From assembly GCA_944382045.1 (NCBI GenBank), contig CALWMT010000050.1, forward strand, positions 1 through 11,486: 11,486 nt of DNA. The letters run 5' to 3'. This document shows, one piece after another, positions 11,095 to 11,486 of this stretch. How positions within the stretch are numbered: the stretch's first letter is position 1; each line of letters starts with the position of its first letter. The notes beneath the pieces were generated by a model, which saw only the letters and a list, made by a program, of their open reading frames with translations, ran no database searches and was not told the DNA's origin. The translations under genes and the position numbers were made by a program. The stretch comes from an uncultured Enterocloster sp. (GTDB lineage: Bacteria > Bacillota > Clostridia > Lachnospirales > Lachnospiraceae).

Positions 11095-11486
11095 ATGAGA
11101 AAACAGGTAAAAAGAGGGCTGTCCGTCCTGGCAGCGGGAATGCTGGCGGCGGCCGCTGCGGTATTTGCGGCGGGCTGCGGCAGCCAGACGGGGAAAGCGG
11201 GGAGCGCAGCATCGACAGAGGCACAGGCTCCGCAGGGGACTTCTGCAGCGAATGCCTCGGCGTCTTCCGAGAACGAGACGGCAGAAGCATCGGCAGAAGC
11301 TTCAGCCGGCGAAACCACGGTATTCGTGGACGACATCGGCAGGGAGGTCGAGCTCTCCCTTCCCGTCACCCGGGCCTGCGTGGCCAACCGCTACAATAAT
11401 GAGCTGATCCGGGCCGTTGGCGCAGGGGACTGCGTGGTGGGAGTGGACATCTATACCTCCCAGGACTCGGTGTACTGGCCCCGGTT
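11095..11486 (+). CDS. ABC-transporter substrate-binding lipoprotein, probably corrinoid (BtuF/FhuD type), truncated by window end
   Basis: This is the solute-binding lipoprotein of an ABC importer, lipid-anchored outside the membrane. The visible 130 residues begin with MRKQVKRGLSVLAAGMLAAA and a lipobox FAAGC, lipidated at Cys28. An Ala/Ser/Thr/Glu-rich linker covers about 30-80. The start of a cluster A-2 (Fe3+-siderophore/haem/B12) binding domain follows: TTVFVDDIGREVELSLPVTR, then NNELIRAVGAGDCVVGVDIY and TSQDSVYWPR. The opening D-x-x-G-R-x-V and the GAGD-x-x-VGVD block are typical of this family. The cobalamin riboswitch immediately upstream argues for corrinoid over iron as substrate. 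ATG 11095 is 7 nt after AGGAG; the in-frame ATG at 11089 touches the ribosome binding site. Permease and ATPase genes would be expected to follow beyond the window. Confidence 0.88.
   Translation, partial: MRKQVKRGLSVLAAGMLAAAAAVFAAGCGSQTGKAGSAASTEAQAPQGTSAANASASSENETAEASAEASAGETTVFVDDIGREVELSLPVTRACVANRYNNELIRAVGAGDCVVGVDIYTSQDSVYWPR

Noticed and set aside
10739..11290. Open frames on both strands across the riboswitch and start of the binding-protein gene
   Set aside because: The region is explained by conserved riboswitch blocks and by the lipoprotein frame from 11095.
1..11486. CRISPR array, tRNA, rRNA, prophage or toxin-antitoxin system
   Set aside because: No spaced direct repeats, no cloverleaf, no rRNA-like stretch and no recognisable phage or toxin genes were found on either strand.

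Overview
The window looks like chromosomal DNA of a gut-type Clostridia member, most likely Lachnospiraceae. This is inferred from strong AGGAGG-type ribosome binding sites, near-consensus sigma-A promoters, Firmicutes-type lipoproteins and the protein sequences; no 16S or other marker gene is present. Its core is a D-galacturonate (pectin sugar) catabolic locus, flanked by a degraded surface-protein gene with an IS200-type element on the left and a cobalamin-riboswitch-controlled uptake gene on the right.

Layout. 1-136: C-terminal end of an unidentified gene, followed by a terminator. 449-760: small XRE-type DNA-binding protein. 942-1929: secreted protein with a cell-wall-binding repeat and a transglutaminase-like domain, broken by an internal deletion that shifts the frame and removes the segment expected to carry the catalytic Cys. 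About 2051-2785: AT-rich IS200/IS605-family element whose tnpA is frameshifted; its ends form hairpins and its leader can fold over the tnpA ribosome binding site. 2804-5229 (minus strand): uxaC and a LacI-family regulator overlapping by 4 nt. 5229-5393: divergent control region with two back-to-back promoters and two near-identical 14-bp palindromes. 5393-6874: uxaA. 7046-7810: IclR-family regulator with its own promoter. 7935-9669: eda-kdgK operon. 9906-10634: unidentified lipoprotein. About 10765-10956: cobalamin riboswitch. From 11095, running off the window: substrate-binding lipoprotein of an ABC importer, probably for corrinoid.

How the genes fit together. UxaC isomerises D-galacturonate to D-tagaturonate (and D-glucuronate to D-fructuronate). 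UxaA dehydrates D-altronate to 2-keto-3-deoxygluconate (KDG), KdgK phosphorylates KDG, and Eda cleaves KDPG to pyruvate and glyceraldehyde-3-phosphate. The intervening reductase (UxaB), the mannonate branch (UxuA/UxuB) and any uronate transporter are absent here, so they must lie elsewhere if the pathway is complete. Regulation appears split. The LacI protein probably controls the divergent uxaC/uxaA promoters through TGTAAG(T/C)ACTTACA sites. The IclR protein probably controls itself and eda-kdgK through a different shared palindrome with core TCG(T/C)ATAT(A/G)CG.

No tRNA, rRNA, CRISPR array or prophage was seen. The most notable signals are regulatory: the two operator families, the RBS-masking leader of the IS200 element, and mutually exclusive hairpins downstream of the riboswitch.
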